From contig NZ_LT629740.1 in assembly GCF_900105165.1 (NCBI RefSeq), positions 1,116,001-1,180,000 on the forward strand: a stretch of DNA of 64,000 nt, written 5' to 3'. The position numbers and the translations under genes were made by a program. The DNA comes from Mucilaginibacter mallensis (GTDB taxonomy: Bacteria > Bacteroidota > Bacteroidia > Sphingobacteriales > Sphingobacteriaceae). Positions 25,741-34,884 of this stretch are shown here, in pieces. The notes under the pieces are model-generated. The model saw only the letters and a list, made by a program, of their open reading frames with translations. It had not been told where the DNA came from and ran no database searches. Every line of letters begins with the position of its first letter. The first letter of the stretch is position 1.

Positions 25741-25869
25741 ATTGCTTCGTCGTTCCTCCTCGCAATGACGCGTATAGAAAATTTAATGGAATTAAAGATT
25801 TCACCCCTCTGTATCATTCCCTCATTTACTCACGTACTGTAATTAAAGCCCCAAACTAAAACTTACATT

Positions 25870-26331
25870 ATGAAAAATCTTATACCTGTTTCCCTTATCT
25901 TGATTATTGCGTTGGCATTATTCTCTTGCCATAAAGATCATGATGCAGGCCCAACCTCCCTTGTTGGCAACTGGACTGTTGTAACCGATTCAACTTATAA
26001 TACAGGTATTGGTACTAGTGGTCCGCCCAGTATTAAAAAGTATATTGGTACAGCCGCCGATCATTTCGATTTTACATCAAACGGTAAATTATATGCCCGC
26101 GAAGGAACCTTTTTGGTTGATACTGCCGATTATACCATAACAACCGATAACCTGACAAATGAGCAAAAGATAAACCTGCAATATAGTTATATCTATAGCT
26201 ATGGTTCCACATCAAAAAGTGGGAGCAGTAGTTTTGATATTAGAACACTTACAGATCATAGCCTTGTACTCACTAACAATGTTATAACACCCGGCGGCGC
26301 TTTTTATGAAACATTGACCTTGCAAAAGTAA
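25870..26331 (+). CDS. Lipocalin-like lipoprotein
   Basis: The 153-residue protein has a lipoprotein signal with ALFSC (cysteine at residue 20) and begins its mature domain with SLVGNWTVVTDS, the entry strand common to lipocalin-like domains of Bacteroidota. Further strands include DHFDFTSNGKLYARE and YTITTDNLTNEQKINLQY, ending in a strand that reports an expression-type readout (HSLVLTNNV). The ligand is unknown. It sits directly after a large non-coding repeat and converges with lolA; the two stops are ten bases apart. Confidence 0.78.
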   Translation: MKNLIPVSLILIIALALFSCHKDHDAGPTSLVGNWTVVTDSTYNTGIGTSGPPSIKKYIGTAADHFDFTSNGKLYAREGTFLVDTADYTITTDNLTNEQKINLQYSYIYSYGSTSKSGSSSFDIRTLTDHSLVLTNNVITPGGAFYETLTLQK

Positions 26332-26341
26332 ATATGACGGC

Positions 26342-27013
26342 TTACCTTAGATCTACCACCTCAATTCCTGGATGTGCTTTGGCATCATAAGTGAAGGTGG
26401 TTTCGGGTACAGTTATATTGGGTATCACGCTGTTAATGGTATACGAATAGTGGCTGCCATTTTTGTCAAATATCAGCGCGCTATATAGTTGTTTCTTTAC
26501 CTTGTCTATCATCAACCTCACTTTAAAAAATGATTTTTTGCTATCATCCGGTGTAAGATCTATTACCTGGTAGGATTTGCCGTTGACGATCTGGTCGCCG
26601 TTGTAAAGGTATTTGTAACCTTTTTCATAAAGGGTGAACATTTGTGCGGGATTAAAGCCCTCATCACTGTTATCCACTTTGTTTAGTTGTACTTCTTTGT
26701 CTTTGGCAAGGTACGTCCACTGGCTTTTGCTATCGCTGATGATCTCCTGCTCAACTGCTTTTGAACCCTGGCCGTATAAGGTAAGCTTATATTTATTGGT
26801 TTTAGCCTGAACGATGAGTGTACCATCCTGCGATTGTTGTACGTTGTTTTGCTGGTCGTTAATAGTGAAGGTAAAATCGCTTTTTACAATATTATAGGCA
26901 TGGTATTTTTGACTTACCTTATCTAAAATAGCCTTGGCTTGCACATCTTTTTGCGCAAATGCCTGTGAGTTAATGCCGATGAATAGTAAAGCGTATATAA
27001 TAGTCTTTTTCAT
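26342..27013 (-). CDS. lolA: Outer-membrane lipoprotein carrier protein LolA-like
   Basis: LolA ferries lipoproteins across the periplasm. This 223-residue product has a signal peptide (KKTIIYALLFIGINSQAFAQ) and the LolA fold: long helix KAILDKVSQKYHAY, then strands SDFTFTI, GTLIVQAKTNKYKLTL, a QWTYLAKDKEVQL segment and the closing SHYSYTINSVIPNITVPETTFTY. The gene lies downstream of ftsK on the same strand with a 222-base gap containing a REP palindrome. The pairing of ftsK and lolA is familiar in Bacteroidota. No lolB is expected in this phylum. Confidence 0.87.
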   Translation of the reverse strand: MKKTIIYALLFIGINSQAFAQKDVQAKAILDKVSQKYHAYNIVKSDFTFTINDQQNNVQQSQDGTLIVQAKTNKYKLTLYGQGSKAVEQEIISDSKSQWTYLAKDKEVQLNKVDNSDEGFNPAQMFTLYEKGYKYLYNGDQIVNGKSYQVIDLTPDDSKKSFFKVRLMIDKVKKQLYSALIFDKNGSHYSYTINSVIPNITVPETTFTYDAKAHPGIEVVDLR

Positions 27014-27097
27014 TTTTTGTTGCAGATGGATTTGCTAATATACAGTTTAGAGTTGCTGTTGTTTGATTGGTTTAATTGAGGCTTTTATTAAAACGAA

Positions 27098-27216
27098 TGT
27101 CATTTCGAACGATAGAGAGAAATCTTCTGCACTATGCAGATCCGCTTTGCAAATCGAAGAAGATTTTTCGCTATCGCTCAAGAGATAGTTTCTCCCGTAC
27201 CTCGTTCGAAATGACA
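27098..27216. repeat. REP-like palindrome between ftsK and lolA
   Basis: TGTCATTTCGAACGA at 27098-27112 pairs exactly with TCGTTCGAAATGACA at 27202-27216. The inside contains further imperfect inverted pieces (AGAAATCTTCT and AGAAGATTTTTCG). It sits in the transcript between ftsK and lolA, where a hairpin could lower read-through or protect RNA ends. Confidence 0.87.
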
Positions 27217-27235
27217 GGAGGGGATAGTATATGAA

Positions 27236-29830
27236 TTAATCTTTCGGTTTATCTAAAGTTTCCAAATATCGTTCTAAGCTATACTCATCCGGATATAAAA
27301 CCTCACGTGCTTTGCTGCCTTCAAACGGGCCAACTATGCCTGCGGCTTCCAACTGGTCAATAATACGGCCTGCGCGGTTATAGCCCAGTTTCATTTTACG
27401 CTGAATAAGTGAGGTTGAGCCCTGCTGGTGCATTACAATAAGTCGGGCGGCATCTTCAAACATCGGGTCGCGGTTATCGGCATCATATTCTTTTGAACTG
27501 CTGCTGGCCTCGCCTTCGCCTACATACTCAGGCAGCATCATGGCTGATGGATAGCCACGCTGGTTACCTATATAGTCAGAGATTCGTTCAACTTCAGGCG
27601 TATCCACAAATGCGCATTGCAGGCGTATCAGGTCGCTGCCGGTTGAGAGCAGCATATCACCACGTCCAATCAGCTGATCGGCACCGCCGGCATCCAATAT
27701 GGTACGTGAATCTATCTTTGATAATACCCTGAAAGCAAGCCTTGCCGGGAAGTTGGCCTTAATAGTACCCGTAATTACGTTAACCGATGGCCTTTGCGTA
27801 GCGATAACCAAGTGTATACCCACCGCACGGGCTAATTGCGCTATACGGGCAATCGGCATTTCCACTTCTTTACCGGCCGTCATCATCAAGTCGGCAAACT
27901 CATCAATTACCAGTACGATGAATGGCAGGTAACGGTGTTTCTCCGGGTCGCTTATTTTACGGTTGACGTATTTGTGGTTATATTCTTTTAGGTTACGTAC
28001 CTGTGCGTCTTTAAGCAGATCATAACGCTGGTCCATTTCGATACATAGCGAGTTCAGCGTATTTACCACTTTTTTGGTATCGGTGATAATGGCATCAGCC
28101 TCATCAGGCAATTTTGCCAGGAAGTGGCGCTCTATTTTGCGGAACAGCGTAAGCTCCACCTTTTTAGGGTCGACCAAAACGAATTTCAATTCCGACGGAT
28201 GTTTTTTATACAGCAGCGAAACTAATATGGCATTGATACCAACAGATTTACCCTGCCCTGTAGCACCTGCAACCAATAAGTGGGGCATCTTGGCCAGATC
28301 GGCAATAAATACTTCGTTTGATATGGTTTTACCTAAAGCGATAGGCAGGTCCATGGTATTGGTCTGCCATTTTTCAGTTTCGAGGATAGAACGCATGGAA
28401 ACCATCTCAGGGTTCTGGTTCGGCACCTCGATACCAATGGTACCCTTGCCCGGCATCGGTGCTATGATACGGATACCCAGGGCAGAAAGGCTCAAAGCAA
28501 TATCATCTTCCAGGTTTTTGATCTTGGAAATACGCACACCCGGTGCAGGAATAATTTCATACAGTGTAACCGTTGGGCCAATGGTAGCTTTTATCTTATC
28601 AATTTCAATATTATAATGGTTAAGCGTGGTAATGATCTTGTTTTTGTTGGCCTCCAGTTCCTCAGTATTTACCTGTATTTTATGGGAGCCGTAATTCTCT
28701 AACAGATCAATTGTTGGGTATTTATAGGATGCCAGGTCAAGCTTTGGATCATAAGCACCGAATTGATTTACGAGTTCCTTAGCCTTGTCGTCGTCAGTTT
28801 GTTCAATGCTCAAAATTGGAGTAGGGCGCTCAACCTCAAGGGTTAGCGGTATCTCATTTTCCACCTCAGGCTCGTGCCTAAAAGTGTTTACTTCGGGCGT
28901 TAATACTATTGGTTCATGAAAAACAGGGGCCTGCAAAACGGTTTCCTGTTTCAACGGTTCCTGCTTTAATAATTCTGCTTTTGCTGTATTTGCCGGATTG
29001 GGTGTATTAGGCACATTGGCTCCGCGCGGCTGCCATTCAAGCGGGGGTGATATTTCTTCATCCTCATCAAGTTCAACCGGTATGGGGGCTACTTCGGTTA
29101 CTTCAACGGCTCTTGCCAGTTTTTCCTTGCGCTGCGGCAGTTTAAAATCAATATTATAGGCTATGATAAGTGCGGATAAACCTGCAAATATGAGTAAGCC
29201 TAAGGTACCGGTCTGCCCTATCTGCGCATCAAGCAGACGATTGGTCCAGAAACCAAATTCACCCTCAAAATAATGCGGGTAATCTATAACAAAAGCATGT
29301 ACAAAACCTATGGCTACCGAACAAAATATGATGCTGAAAAAAGCATAAGCCAGTGATTTGCTAATGGAGAACAGCCTTACTTTAAACAGCAGGCGGTAAC
29401 CGATCACAAAAAATATAAACACGAATATGAAGGAGGCTACGCCAAACCACTCAAATATGAACTGGTTTGATAACAGCGCGCCAAATTTACCCAGCCAATT
29501 TTCAACAACGGGGTTTTTGATGCCGTTATCGGTAAGCTCCTGCGTGGTTTTGAACAGGTTATGCCAGCCGCCATTTGCAAGCGAAACATAGCTTTGATCC
29601 TGCTGCCAGGTGAACAGGTAGGAGGTAAATGCCACCAGGAAAAAGATAGACATGATGAGGAAAAACAAACCCACGATCTTAATCACGCGGCCATCATTCC
29701 AATCAAAAGAGGAGAGCCCCTTCAATTTTGCAGACATTGGAGGCTTTTCCTTCTCGCTCTTATTGCTTTGGCGGGATTGATTGTCTTCTTTTAAAGTATT
29801 TGATTTAAACTGATTTCCTTTTACCGGCAT
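27236..29830 (-). CDS. ftsK: DNA translocase FtsK/SpoIIIE
   Basis: FtsK pumps DNA at the division septum and aligns chromosome termini. About four N-terminal membrane helices lie within residues 50-220 (for example GLFFLIMSIFFLVAFTSYLF). A Pro/Glu-rich linker spans about 240-345. The motor domain follows, with Walker A GATGQGKS (Lys528), Walker B VLVIDEFADLM, and TQRPSVNVITG. The C-terminal gamma winged helix, which reads polarity sequences, is at about 800-855 (QGSTSLIQRKMKLGYNRAGR). The 864 residues are typical for Bacteroidota. All motifs are intact. The start at 29830 gives a charged tail ahead of the first membrane helix. Confidence 0.96.
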   Translation of the reverse strand: MPVKGNQFKSNTLKEDNQSRQSNKSEKEKPPMSAKLKGLSSFDWNDGRVIKIVGLFFLIMSIFFLVAFTSYLFTWQQDQSYVSLANGGWHNLFKTTQELTDNGIKNPVVENWLGKFGALLSNQFIFEWFGVASFIFVFIFFVIGYRLLFKVRLFSISKSLAYAFFSIIFCSVAIGFVHAFVIDYPHYFEGEFGFWTNRLLDAQIGQTGTLGLLIFAGLSALIIAYNIDFKLPQRKEKLARAVEVTEVAPIPVELDEDEEISPPLEWQPRGANVPNTPNPANTAKAELLKQEPLKQETVLQAPVFHEPIVLTPEVNTFRHEPEVENEIPLTLEVERPTPILSIEQTDDDKAKELVNQFGAYDPKLDLASYKYPTIDLLENYGSHKIQVNTEELEANKNKIITTLNHYNIEIDKIKATIGPTVTLYEIIPAPGVRISKIKNLEDDIALSLSALGIRIIAPMPGKGTIGIEVPNQNPEMVSMRSILETEKWQTNTMDLPIALGKTISNEVFIADLAKMPHLLVAGATGQGKSVGINAILVSLLYKKHPSELKFVLVDPKKVELTLFRKIERHFLAKLPDEADAIITDTKKVVNTLNSLCIEMDQRYDLLKDAQVRNLKEYNHKYVNRKISDPEKHRYLPFIVLVIDEFADLMMTAGKEVEMPIARIAQLARAVGIHLVIATQRPSVNVITGTIKANFPARLAFRVLSKIDSRTILDAGGADQLIGRGDMLLSTGSDLIRLQCAFVDTPEVERISDYIGNQRGYPSAMMLPEYVGEGEASSSSKEYDADNRDPMFEDAARLIVMHQQGSTSLIQRKMKLGYNRAGRIIDQLEAAGIVGPFEGSKAREVLYPDEYSLERYLETLDKPKD

Positions 29831-30019
29831 ACTTGATCAACAGTATTAAGGTACAAATATAAAGTTAATAGATTAAACTTATTTGGCGTGAAATTTTTAA
29901 TTTTTTACTAATTTGGAAGCTTTATGTAAATCAGGCATGAAAATGACGGACGAAAATATTGTATAATTAGTCCGTTTTAAGTTGTATCGTATTAATTATT
30001 AATTACTTAAAAGTAAATA

Positions 30020-30667
30020 ATGAGCCTGGAAAAACTTGAAGAATACATAACCACCGGGGATGTTATCGGCTTGAATGTGTTGCTTACACAGAACCCCAAA
30101 CTGGCGAAAGGCACTACCAGTCACCAGGTTTCGCCGCTTATGCTGTCATGCTATTATAAAAAGCCTGAAGTTACCAGCCTGCTGTTAAAATACGTAGATG
30201 ATATCACCTTATTTGAGGCCGCCGCGGCAGGTAAATTTGATGTGGTTGCCCATTTGGTTTTTACTTATCCCGATGCGATTGATTTTTTTGCTGATGATGG
30301 CTTTACCCCGCTGGGATTAGCCTGTTATTTTGGTCAGCATGAAATTGCGCGCTACCTGGTATTAAAAGGTGCAAATGTAAACCAGCCATCAAATAACGGA
30401 TTTAACGTTTTCCCGATACACTCCGCCGCTGCGGGTAATTATACAGATATTGCTAAACTTTTGATAGAGAACGGGGCAAACGTAAATGTGCGCCAGCAAG
30501 CCGGATCAACCCCATTGCACTCGGCCGCACAAAATGGTAACCTTAATCTGCTTATACTTTTGCTTGAAAATGGTGCCGATGTAAACGTTCGGATGGAAGG
30601 CGGTAAACTGCCCGCCGATTTGGCGAGGGAAAAAGGTTTTAAGGAGATTGCGGAGATATTGGAATAG
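30020..30667 (+). CDS. Ankyrin-repeat protein
   Basis: The 215-residue protein has no signal peptide and consists of about five to six ankyrin repeats. Clear ones are SPLMLSCYYKKPEVTSLLLKY, TPLGLACYFGQHEIARYLVLKGANVN, FPIHSAAAGNYTDIAKLLIENGANVN (each quoted only to show the pattern, at residues 38-58, 95-120 and 130-157) and a final TPLHSAAQNGNLNLLILLL. The repeats bind protein partners, but no partner is evident. It is divergent from ftsK across a 189-base AT-rich space that presumably holds both promoters. Confidence 0.88.
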   Translation: MSLEKLEEYITTGDVIGLNVLLTQNPKLAKGTTSHQVSPLMLSCYYKKPEVTSLLLKYVDDITLFEAAAAGKFDVVAHLVFTYPDAIDFFADDGFTPLGLACYFGQHEIARYLVLKGANVNQPSNNGFNVFPIHSAAAGNYTDIAKLLIENGANVNVRQQAGSTPLHSAAQNGNLNLLILLLENGADVNVRMEGGKLPADLAREKGFKEIAEILE

Positions 30668-30682
30668 GTCCCTTTTTGCTAT

Positions 30683-30763
30683 TGTCATGCTGAGGAACGA
30701 AGCATCTATTATATAAGCGGACGATAGAACGCGGGCAGATTCTTCGCTACCGCCCAGAATGAT
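30683..30763. repeat. Degenerate REP-like unit
   Basis: TGTCATGCTGAGGAACGAAGCATCT is partly mirrored by AGATTCTTCGCTACCGCCCAGAATGATA about 45 bases later. The pairing is imperfect. Confidence 0.55.
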
Positions 30764-30782
30764 AATTTAATATATTTTACCC

Positions 30783-30850
30783 GCTGTTTGTGTCCTCACA
30801 AACAGCGACCAGTAAAACATTAACGGATTGTTTGTGAGGACACAAACAAT
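30783..30850. repeat. Two hairpins with mutually complementary loops
   Basis: GCTGTTTGTG-tcct-CACAAACAGC (30783-30806) and ATTGTTTGTG-agga-CACAAACAAT (30827-30850) are both perfect hairpins. Their central 18 bases are reverse complements of each other, so the two could also pair as one long stem. Confidence 0.85.
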
Positions 30851-30885
30851 GGGTAGTGAAATAATACTTGATTATTTCACTACCC
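30851..30885 (-). terminator. Fifteen-base-pair hairpin overlapping the M1 peptidase stop codon
   Basis: GGGTAGTGAAATAAT pairs perfectly with ATTATTTCACTACCC around a five-base loop. The last codons and stop of the M1 peptidase gene lie in the stem. There is no long T tract, so it may stabilise the 3' end as much as terminate. Confidence 0.6.
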
Positions 30886-32746
30886 AAACATTATCCTTCT
30901 TGTTCACATCCGGATCATAACCCGCACCTAATACAAATTTGGCGACAGGTTTTGCATCGTTGAATTTTACCAGGTAGGTTTTGTTACCATTTTTCCAAAC
31001 CGCTACACTTTGGTGTATTACTTTGGTGCTGCCATCTTTGTGATAAATGGTTAAGTCGACAGGCACCGGTTTGGTACCTATGTTGGTGATGGTTACCGTA
31101 TAGTTATTTTGCTTACTGGTAACGCTGGTTATACCCTGATCCGGTACGCCATTGTCAAAGAACCAGGCTTTCCAGAACCAGTTCATGTTGATGCCTGCGC
31201 CGGTGTTCATGCAATTGAAAAAGTCGTAAGGCATGGGGTGTTTGCCGTGCCATTGTGCAATATAATAATGCAGTGCCTTGGTAAATAGCTCATCGCCCAG
31301 CATATCTTTTACAAACAGGTAACCCATGCCCGGTTTCGGGTAGCTATCAGTAAAACCGGCTATACCGGTTAAGCCGGGAGTAAGCGTCATAATTGGTGCG
31401 TCTTCCTCAATACCTGCGCTTTTTTCAACAGCCTCAATACCGTAGTCGTCAAATATCTTGTTATCTATTATAGGGCTGATGGTCCATTCGCCAATGGTTG
31501 CCCAGCCTTCGTCCATCCAGCCGTATTTGGTTTCATTAGTGCCCATATAAAAAGGGAACATGGTATGGAAGATCTCATGGTCGGTCAGTTCTATCTCATC
31601 CACTTCTTTTTCAAGCGGGTTATCATTTACCATCATCGGGTACTCCATCTGGTCGAGGCCATCGAAAACGGTTTCATGCGGGTAAGGGTACGGCCATTTC
31701 GGGAAGGTGTAGCTCATGGCTTCCACGGTTTTGCGGGCATGGTTAACCACGGGCAGATAATCTTTATGGTCGGGGTTAAATACCGCGTCCACTCGGGTGC
31801 GTCTATGTGTTGTTGGGTCAACCACTAAACTGCTCGCTTTCCATATATAATGGTTGCTGGTTGCAAATACAAGATCGGTAACGGTGTCGGCTTCAAATTT
31901 CCAGGTATGGCTGGTGCCTTTTGTGGTGATATCGCCAGCTTTTTGATCTGCTTCGGTGATCATATCGGTTACGTTATCACTTTTGCCTGCGGCGGATAAG
32001 CGCTCAATAATTTTAGGGTTATAAACCTCTGCTGCATTTTTAAGGCTGCCGGTGGCCCAAACTTCGTAATCACCAGGTACAGTTATCTCGGCATTAAAGT
32101 GACAAAAGTCATTATAAAACTCTTCCGATCCGCGATATGGATATTTGTTCCAGCCATCAATATCATCATAAACAGCCACACGTGGGAAGAAGTAAGCGAT
32201 AAAAAACGCGCCCGAATCAACCTGACCGGTACGTATGTGCGAGCCTTTATTAAGTATGTAAGAATAATTAATGCTGAATTTGATGTGTTGAGATGGCAGC
32301 AATGCCGGGATCTTCACCATCATATTAGTGCCGTCGATCCGCCATTGATTGGGATCCTGATTTTGCTGGTTAATGCTCAGGTTTTTGATTTGTACACCGT
32401 CAGATTGGTCTTCCGCTTTTACTTCAGATACACGGCTAACTCCTTTTTTATACAGGTTAGGATAAAGCTTAAAGTAGATCTGTTTTAAAGTATCCGGACT
32501 ATTATTGATATAATCAATATCCACCGTGCCGTTTAATAGACGTGTTTGAGGATTAAAATCAACCTTTATGTTATAGTCGGCCCTGTTTTGCCAGTAGTTT
32601 TTGCCGGGTTCGCCGGTAACTGTTCTGGTGCCTTTGGTATAAGTGGCCTGTAGGTTTACAGGAACATATAGTTTAGTTTGGGCTGATGTGTTTAAAGCTA
32701 CTAACAGCGCAGCTGCGGGTAGCAGTCTTTTAAAATGTAGTATCAA
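30872..32746 (-). CDS. M1-family zinc metallopeptidase, secreted
   Basis: This 624-residue aminopeptidase-type enzyme has a signal peptide (LLPAAALLVALNTSA). The beta-rich N-terminal domain runs to about 290. The zinc site is HEIFH (390-394) with the third ligand Glu413 in DEGWAT, at the HExxH-x18-E spacing of clan MA. The exopeptidase GAMEN motif is replaced by a QMEYPMM-type segment just before, as in many Bacteroidota M1 homologues, so aminopeptidase activity is likely but not certain. The C-terminal Ig-like part includes VWKNGNKTYLVKF. The gene is single and convergent with the ankyrin gene. Confidence 0.9.
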   Translation of the reverse strand: MILHFKRLLPAAALLVALNTSAQTKLYVPVNLQATYTKGTRTVTGEPGKNYWQNRADYNIKVDFNPQTRLLNGTVDIDYINNSPDTLKQIYFKLYPNLYKKGVSRVSEVKAEDQSDGVQIKNLSINQQNQDPNQWRIDGTNMMVKIPALLPSQHIKFSINYSYILNKGSHIRTGQVDSGAFFIAYFFPRVAVYDDIDGWNKYPYRGSEEFYNDFCHFNAEITVPGDYEVWATGSLKNAAEVYNPKIIERLSAAGKSDNVTDMITEADQKAGDITTKGTSHTWKFEADTVTDLVFATSNHYIWKASSLVVDPTTHRRTRVDAVFNPDHKDYLPVVNHARKTVEAMSYTFPKWPYPYPHETVFDGLDQMEYPMMVNDNPLEKEVDEIELTDHEIFHTMFPFYMGTNETKYGWMDEGWATIGEWTISPIIDNKIFDDYGIEAVEKSAGIEEDAPIMTLTPGLTGIAGFTDSYPKPGMGYLFVKDMLGDELFTKALHYYIAQWHGKHPMPYDFFNCMNTGAGINMNWFWKAWFFDNGVPDQGITSVTSKQNNYTVTITNIGTKPVPVDLTIYHKDGSTKVIHQSVAVWKNGNKTYLVKFNDAKPVAKFVLGAGYDPDVNKKDNVWVVK

Positions 32747-32879
32747 AGCGAGTCAATTAAAACGGTAAATATAATATACCGTATCAACATTAAAAGCATA
32801 ATAATCACCTGCTTCAGTTATTTGGATATGTTTTTTAATATTTGCCAACCTTTTAAAACAAAATAATGTTATTTAGCAT

Positions 32880-34184
32880 ATGGAGAAACCCGACGTGCTG
32901 GTAATAGGCGCAGGCGCTGCCGGATTGATGGTAGCTTATAAACTGACGCAAAAAGGTAAAAAAGTCACCGTACTTGAGGCGCGCAACCGCACCGGCGGGC
33001 GCATCCATACTATTAATCATGAATCATTTTTTCAGCACGCAGAACTTGGTGCTGAGTTTGTACATGGCGATCTGCCGGTTACGTTAAACCTGCTGAAAGA
33101 AGCCGGTATAAAATACCATGCGGCAAATGGCGAAATGGTGCGTTATGCCAAGGGTAAATTCACGGAGAGCGAGCAGCTTATTGAGGATTGGGACCTGCTG
33201 ATTGAGCGGCTTAATGAACTAAAGGAAGATACCAATATCTATGACTTTTTGCTGGCTGAATTTCCCGGGGATAACTATCAGTCTTTAAGGGATGGGGTTT
33301 GGAATTATGTTTCGGGCTATGACAATGCCGATCCGCGTAAAGCCAGCGCTTTTGCCCTGCGCAAGGAATGGCAGAATGAGGATGAAGACGCGCAGCACCG
33401 GGTAGATGAGGGATATTGTTCCATGATAAACTATTTAGCTAAACAGTGCCGTGAAGCAGGTAATAATATCTTTTTGAGTACAGTAGTCAAGGAAATCCAT
33501 TGGAAGGAAAAACAGGTAAAGGTTATTACTGATGATGGGATTAGCTATGAAGCCGGTCAACTGATTATTGCCTTGCCATTAGGGGTATTGCAGGCAAACG
33601 AGCAAGAAATGGGGGCAATAACTTTCCATCCACCTATACCTGAACAAACTAAGGCCATACAAACTATGGGTTTTGGTGCCGTTATAAAGTTTTTGCTGGA
33701 GTTTGATAAGCCATTTTGGGAGAATAGTGCCACCAAAAAGCTGGCAGGTAAAAGTTTAAAGCCAATGATCTTCCTACTGTCAGATGAGGAGATCCCAACC
33801 TGGTGGACACAGCATCCGCAACGCTCGCCTATGCTAACCGGCTGGCTGGGTGGCCCTGCAGCTATCGATAAAAAAGACTATACCCTTGATGATCTTTTGC
33901 AGCAAGCCCTGCAATCGCTCAGTAATATATTTAGGCTGAGCATTGATGAGCTTAAAGTAAATTTAATAGCATGGAATATCGTCAACTGGGGGGATGAACC
34001 CTTCACCCGGGGATCATACAGTTACGATACTGTTGCCGCACCTGAAGCACGCAGGGTTTTAAATACCCCCATTGATAATACCCTGTTTTTTGCAGGTGAG
34101 CATTTGTATGATGGTGCTGCTATGGGAACGGTAGAGGCCGCACTGACGAGCGGGGTGGTGGTAGCGGAGAAGATATTAGGGTAA
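32880..34184 (+). CDS. Flavin-dependent amine oxidase family protein
   Basis: The 434-residue product begins with the FAD-binding Rossmann motif VLVIGAGAAGLMVAYKL (GxGxxG near residues 8-13), followed by VTVLEARNRTGGRIHT, the standard amine-oxidase fingerprint. The C-terminus has FFAGEHLYDGAAMGTVEAAL, which contacts FAD. No signal peptide is present. Substrate could be polyamines, aromatic amines or an unrelated amine; some homologues are desaturases. It is transcribed divergently from the M1 peptidase gene and has no operon partner. Confidence 0.9.
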   Translation: MEKPDVLVIGAGAAGLMVAYKLTQKGKKVTVLEARNRTGGRIHTINHESFFQHAELGAEFVHGDLPVTLNLLKEAGIKYHAANGEMVRYAKGKFTESEQLIEDWDLLIERLNELKEDTNIYDFLLAEFPGDNYQSLRDGVWNYVSGYDNADPRKASAFALRKEWQNEDEDAQHRVDEGYCSMINYLAKQCREAGNNIFLSTVVKEIHWKEKQVKVITDDGISYEAGQLIIALPLGVLQANEQEMGAITFHPPIPEQTKAIQTMGFGAVIKFLLEFDKPFWENSATKKLAGKSLKPMIFLLSDEEIPTWWTQHPQRSPMLTGWLGGPAAIDKKDYTLDDLLQQALQSLSNIFRLSIDELKVNLIAWNIVNWGDEPFTRGSYSYDTVAAPEARRVLNTPIDNTLFFAGEHLYDGAAMGTVEAALTSGVVVAEKILG

Positions 34185-34260
34185 AAATCCATTGCTATAA
34201 TATTAGATGTCATTACAAGAGATAGCGTGGTAATCTTATAACTACGCAGTTTGCTTATCA

Positions 34261-34856
34261 TATGGTATCGCTTGTCGCTAAGACGTCACTTTTTGTCTTG
34301 ATACAAAAAGTAACCCAAAAAATCAAGTTAGTAGAAATGCTTCTTTGCCGCACAAGGCCATTGCCCTGCAAATCAGGCAAAACCTGGGCTGCTATATTTT
34401 TACCCTGCTGTCGCTACGCACTTTGGCCCTTACTCTGCTGTAAAAATCTGCTATGCTCTGCCACGCTCAAGGCCACCATCGTTTTGCCTGATTTCACCCG
34501 AAGCTGTTCTACTGACGGGAGCTACATAACTTATTAGAATGAGAAAACTTTAAATGAACCGCGATTAAAAGCGGGTAAAGGCCCGACAAAAAGCGCGGGC
34601 CTGGGTGTTTTGCTTGTGGGCGGAAGGATCTTTTTGTCTTGATCTTTTGGTTACTTTTGGATCAAGCCAAACGGCGAAGCCCTCTTGAGTGCCTTGAAAA
34701 AGCAAACAAATACGAAAAAAGTAACTAAGGCTCCGCGCCTATGAGCGGCTTCACGCGATATTCACACTTGCAATTCGCTCTGTATAGTCTAGAGATTATT
34801 AATATTGTGTTTGTTTTTCAATGGTATTAATGAGCTCCCTCCGGTCGGTTGTCTTC
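34261..34856. repeat. Copy C of the dispersed element
   Basis: The 700-base gap 34185-34884 has no supportable gene. It holds a copy of the element in the orientation opposite to copy B: CTTGATACAAAAAGTAAC palindrome near 34296, the 180-bp core at 34341-34518, GC-rich CCCGACAAAAAGCGCGGGCC near 34583-34602, GGATCAAGCC, a terminal GGCTCCGCGCCTATGAGCGG, and a right flank that matches copy B's left flank almost base for base (ATGGTATTAATGAGCTCCCT). Copy C lacks the nested insertion found in copy B. Confidence 0.85.
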
Positions 34857-34884
34857 GTTCCTTTACGGTAATGGCAGGCGTTTA

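Noticed and set aside
25518..25859. Two short frames in copy B
   Set aside because: Short, overlapping the repeat and its flank, without signal or domain.
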